Origin: Nocardia arizonensis
Lineage (GTDB): Bacteria > Actinomycetota > Actinomycetes > Mycobacteriales > Mycobacteriaceae
Assembly (NCBI RefSeq): GCF_001310275.1
Contig: NZ_LGYZ01000006.1
Location: 25,814-89,813 of the forward strand
DNA: 64,000 nucleotides
Reading direction: 5' to 3'
Shown: positions 15,001-21,000 of the stretch, one piece after another
How positions within the stretch are numbered: position 1 is the first letter of the stretch
Layout: every line of letters begins with the position of its first letter
The notes under the pieces: generated by a model
What the model saw: the letters and a program-made list of their open reading frames with translations, nothing else
The model's database searches: none
What the model was told of the DNA's origin: nothing
Translations under genes and position numbers: made by a program

Positions 15001-18000
15001 GACACCTTCGCCGCGCCGACCGACGACACCACACCGGCGCAGGCGACGGATCTCGCGCGCGCGGTGGACTCACTGCGGGCAGTGCCCGACTACGGCGCGG
15101 AACTCGCCGCGCAGCAGTACGGACCGGAATCGGGCATCGCTCCCGCCCACGGCCGGCCCGTCTTCGCCGGTACTTCCCTCCCGGTGCCCGCGCGACGGAC
15201 CGCCGCCGACGAGATCGTGCTCGCCGGTGTCGCGCCGCTTCCCGAGGTGACCGTCCCCCCGGTCCACGCCGGCCTGCACGAGAAGCGTCGCATCGTCGTC
15301 GGACCCGACGGCCTGCTGTACCGATCCGACGGCAGCCTCTTCGACACCCGGTGGTCGGCGAGCCCGCATGGTGGCCACCAGCAGCCGACACACCTGACGC
15401 AGTCGCCGATGAACCGGCGCGCCATCCTGGTGATGGACGAGCGCGGCAACATGTGGGCCGTCCCGTCGGGCGAATTCGACGGAAAGACGATCACCCCCGC
15501 GTCGCTGCTCGGTGCGGGCCGGGCCGCCGCATCGGCGTGGATCGAGGTGCGTGCGGGCGTGCTCACCGTGCTGGCCGACGCGAACGGCGAGTACGGGTTC
15601 GACATGTCGCAACACAATGGCAACGCGCTGCTGTACCTGATGCGCGGGCAGCCCGCCGGTGCCGGGCCGGTCATGCCGAGAATGCTTGTGGCCGAAGACT
15701 TCCGGCACCTGCGTTATGTCGGTGCCGGGCGCACCCCGAGCGAACCGGGCTGGATCGAGCAGGACTGGCTGGGCAGCCGGACGGCGTCGGAGCAGGTGGC
15801 CGCGCCGCTCGGCACCGCAGCGCGTCGACCTCTCCCCATCGCCCCCGACGGCGCGACGAGTCAGCTGGTCGAGACGGCACCGCAGACCAAGGGTTCCCGC
15901 GTGTGGCCGCGCGATCTGCCCACCATCACCACGGAGGCGGGGACCACGCTGCGATCGTTGCCTGGGGGAATCCTGCGGCACCGCAGCTTGCCGACGCGAG
16001 TGCGCGTCGACGACAACGGCGAGCGGTCCTACTTCGTCACCGGGGCGGACGGGACCGGCTGGGTCACCGGCCGCACCCTGCACAGCAACGGCTACCGCCT
16101 GGACGCGGCCAACGGGCGGTTCGCGCGGGAACTGACCCTGCCGACGTCGGCCGGTCCGATCACGCTGTCGGTTAACGAGCTCCTTCGCGTCGAGCAGGAC
16201 CCCGCGGCACCGGACCGGGTGCTGCTGTTCCGCGGCGCCGCCGCCCCCGTATCGGTGGCCGCGGACCAGGCCGACCGGCTCGGCCTGCGCCCGCTGCGTC
16301 GACTCGCCCATCGTGTGTTCGCCACCTCCGGTCCTTCGATCGACGATCTGGCACACGTCGGTCTCGCCCCCGATTCCGCAGTGCTGGAGCAACTTCGCGA
16401 CCTCGTAACCCACAACCCGAAGCGCCTCGTGTCGATGTTCACCTCCTTGGGGCGGGATTTCGGGGTGCTGCTGATGGTGCGTGGCCGTCCACGCTGGGTC
16501 CGCGTCGATCGCTTCACCACCATGGACTTCACCGGCACGGACAACGACCCGATCTGGCCGCTGCTGCTGCTGGAAGCCGTTGCCGCGGTACGCAAAGCCG
16601 AGGACCAGCACGATGTTCAGCTCAGCCTGCACGACAGGGAGTACGACACCGACGCCGGAATCTGGATCCCCGCGGCAAGCGTCGATGACGAACTCGACAG
16701 CCGGGTGGCGACGTGGCTGAGCGCGGTCACCGACGGCCCGCCCGCAGCGCCCGAACCGACCGCGACCGGGGACGACGATCAGACGGAATGGGAGCGGGCA
16801 CAGCTGCTGATCGTGTGGACCGATGCCGCGGGCAACCACCCCGACGCACAACTGACGCTCTACGACGCGGGCCGCGGCGTCACGGTCCAGATGACCCGGC
16901 AGGAGCTGGCGGACCAGGGGTACGTGTACTCGAACACCGAACTCGGCAAACGCTTCACGCTGCCGATCATCGAGAACGCCCACGGCTTGCCGACCGGACC
17001 CGAACTGAATCCCGCCGCACCGCAGACTTATCCGTCGGCGGTGACGCCGGCGACCGTCGACGAGCCCGGCGCCGTCGATCAGCTACCCGCCGCCGACATC
17101 CTGATCCCGCCCACCGCGGTCACACTGCCGACCACAACCGGACCGCTGCACCTCGCCGCAGGTACCCGCATCGCTGCGCGCCGCACCGCGAGCCACCCCG
17201 ACCACGTGTGGATCAGGCAACCGCGGCAGGCGCTGTGGCATCTGGCCGCGGAAGCGGACCTCGCTGCCGCAGGCATGGAAGTGCCGCACGTCGTCCGCGT
17301 CCTCGGTGACCTGTTCGGCCCGGACGGGCGCCCGCACGCGGGTGATACCGGGCAGATCGGGCTCGGCACCTGCTATCTGCAGAGTCTGCTCCGCAGCCTC
17401 ACCATGACCCACCCCGACTGGATCCAGCAGATGGTCGAGGAACGCGACGGCGGCTTCGCGGTGCGGTTCACCGGGCCCACCGGGTACGTCTGGATCCCGG
17501 TCGACCGGCGGTTCTACGCGGTCGGGTCCGGCGCGGACCAGCGACTGGCCTACGGCGTCCACGCGCCGGGGCGGCCGCTGTGGGCGGTCGTGATCGAGAA
17601 GGCGCTGGCGATCTATGTCGGCGGCGATCGGGGTTACGCCGGCATCAGCGGCGGCACCGCCGCGGCCACCGCGGCGATACTGGCTCCGCTGCACGCGTGG
17701 AACTCGATCGGACGGCCAGCGCGATTCCGGGCCACCGATGATCTCGGGTACGCCCACCCCATGACGATGGGTCAGGACGCCCTGGCCGCCGTGGTCGGCA
17801 GCTCGGCGCTCGCCCGCGAAGTCCTCCAGCTGGAGCAGGCCTGGCGCGATCGCATCAAGAACCAGACCCAGACGGGCCCGGAACACAATCCCTATGTGGC
17901 CGAGGGCTTCCGGGCCTTCCTCCGATCCACGATGGACCCCGCCGGCTTCGATCGGCTGCTGCAGGCGACCGCGCTGTGGGACGCCATGCGGGACTGGGAC

Positions 18001-21000
18001 TCTGGTCGCCCCCAGACGACGGGAACGGCGCTGACCCAGTGGGCACTGGACCGGATCGGCTACCTCGTCGATCACGGCGACGCCGTCGTCCTCGGCACCA
18101 GGGGCGATCTCGACCAGGACGCGCCCGGCAACATCGGCTTGCTGAGTGGCCACGCCTACACCGTGCTCGGTGTGGAAACCGATGCGGCGACCGGACACGT
18201 CACCGGCGTCGTCGTCGTCGATCCGGGCCGGAGCATGTACGACCCGGCCGCGTTCATCACTGTGACCCAGACCCATCTCAACGCCTTCATCATGCTCTCG
18301 TCCGCCGGACCGGGCAGCTGGGGAGCGCACGGCCACGACTACCTCCCCACCCAGCTCCTCGGCTTCGGAGCGCCCCCGGCGGAGCCGCCGGCCCCGAACC
18401 GCGCGACCCGCCCCAGCCCGGCACCGTGGGCGATGTCGGTCGTCGATGCGTCGACGAATCAGCCGGTGGCTCCGCCTATTCCGCGGTCCACCCGACCGGC
18501 TGTCGTGGCGCCGATCGCCACGGTCGTCGCCACCGCGCCGCCCGCCTCGGAGTTCGCGCTTCCGCCCGCCGCGACCGACATTCCGCGCCAAGGATTCTCG
18601 CTCGATGCCTACAGCGGTCACCGAGTGCGCTTGGCCGACGGGGCACGGGTCCCGTTGCGGGTGCATGAAGACCACGTATGGCTCTTGGCTGCTTCGGAAC
18701 AGAACTCCACGCCACAGTGGCACCAATTCGACAAGGACGCGGTGACCCGGCGCGGAGTCGAAGTGCCGCAGGTCGTCACGATGGACAATGTCCTGTTCGA
18801 CCCCGACCGGCTGCCCTCGGTGCTCGATGTCGAGCAGGGGATGTTCGGAACCTGCTACCTGATGGCGGATTTGATCGGACTCGCCGAGCAGCATCCGAAC
18901 TGGATCTACGACATGATCATCGAAATGGCCGACGGCACCTTCGATGTGCGGTTCACCGAGCAGATCGACGACCTGCACCGGCGTGAAGTGTGGATATCAG
19001 TCGACCGGAACTTCTATGTCTACGACGCTGAACGGCCCTACGCGCAACGCAAGTCGGGGATGCCGCTGTGGGCGATGGTGATCGAGAAGGCATGGGCGAA
19101 GTACCGCGGCGGCGATGACCGCGGCTATGTCGGCATCGAAGGCGGCAGCGCCGGTGCCACCGCCGCCGCGTTCCAGCCGCCGACCGTGACCGGCAGGCAC
19201 GGCAGGCTGGTCTCCTCGCGCGCCATGGACGACCACTATTTCGCCCACCCGCTCACCCTGGGGCAGGACGCGCTCGCCGAATTGATCGTGGGACCCGGTG
19301 TGCAGGAGGAGAATGCGCACCGCAGCGCGCTCGAGCCGGCCGAGGAGATTCTCGACTTGGAACCGGCGTGGCGCGAGTGGATGAACAGGTGGGCCGACCA
19401 CACGAACTGGGATCGGGCCAAGAGCGTGTGGCGCTCGCTCCACGGAACGAACTCCGCGATCGATCCGAACGAACCGCGGTATCGCCGATGGCTCGATGCC
19501 AACAACGCGCACACCTCGACGGGGTTCCGGACCTTCCTGCGCGAAACCCTCAGCGCCGACCGGTACGCGGCGCTGGCCCCGGCGCTCGAGGTGCTGCACA
19601 CCGAAATGGCGAAGTGGGAGTCCGGCCAACCGCTCGAGGAGTCCTCGGTGCTCACCCAGTGGGTCGCCGATCGGATCGCCCGGCTGCTCGAACGCGGCGA
19701 CAACGTCACCGTCGGCACTCGCCGCGTGCGGAACGGAAACGTCCACCCTCACACCGGATTGCCGGCCGGGCACGGGCTCTCGGTGACGAGAGTGGTGACC
19801 GAGAACGGTCGCGCGACCGCCCTGGAGTTGCGTGATCCGACCGATTGGATCGACTTCCCGAACGCTGTCGCGCCGTCGCGCATCGTGTCGGTGCGCCACC
19901 TCAACCAGTTCCTGCTGCTGAGTTCCGCCGGGCCAGGCACGCGGTTCGCGCACGGGTGGGATGCGTTCGTGACCCCGACGTACTGGCCGGTGCGCGCCAG
20001 CGCTGTGGTCGGCGATCGCGCGCTCGACCTCGCCGGAACCGGTGCGGGCCGCACCGCCCTGTCGTCGCAGAACGACCTGGCCGATCGGGACGTCCCGTTG
20101 ACCGCCGCCGACTCCATCCTGGCGAATCGGTACGACGCGGACAACCAGGACCTCCTGCCTGCCGCACTTGTCAAGATCCGCACCGATCTCGAGCTCGAGT
20201 CGAACGGGGTGCTGGTGGAACTGGAGGCCGGGTCGCGGGTTGCGGTTCGGCTGGACACGGGCACACCGGACCGAGTCCTGGTGTACGCGGCGGCGGTCGG
20301 GTCAGAGGAGTCGACCTGGCATGCGGTCGATCGGTCGGTTCTCGTGGCCGCCGGTGTGACACTACCGGCACTCGTTCGGGTTTCCGGCCCGCTGTTCGGC
20401 GCCGGTGGACTTCCGGCGGTGACCGATGTGAAGCAGGGCGACATCGGCACCTGCTATCTGATGGCCGACCTGATCGGCCTGGCCGCCAAGCATCCGACGT
20501 GGGTGCAGCAGATGATCCGCCCGCGCGACGGCGGCGGCTGGGAAGTGCGGTTCACCGAAGAGGTCGTCGACGACAGTGGGCGTCCGGCACCCCGCGCCTC
20601 GGCGTTCGACGACCCGGTCCGCCGTGAGGTCTGGATCGCGGTGGACGACCGCTTCTACGCCGTCGGCACGGACATGGCGTACGCGGCGCACCAGACCGGT
20701 CACCCCCTGTGGCCCGCGGTGATCGAGAAAGCCTGGGCGATATACACCGGTCAGCACGAGGGATACGCCGGCATCGAGGGCGGACTGCCCGGCGCCACCG
20801 GCGCCGCGCTGTGGCCGACGGTCCTCACCGGCAGTTCGGGCCGCACCCTGTCCAAGCGGGCGGTGGACGATATGGGTTTCGCGCATCCGATGTCGCTCGG
20901 ACTGGACCTGGTGACCGACATCCTCGGCGATACGACGCTCGCGAAAGAGGTGCTGAGCCTGGAGTCCGAGTGGCAGGCGTGGATGAACGGCTGGTCGGAC

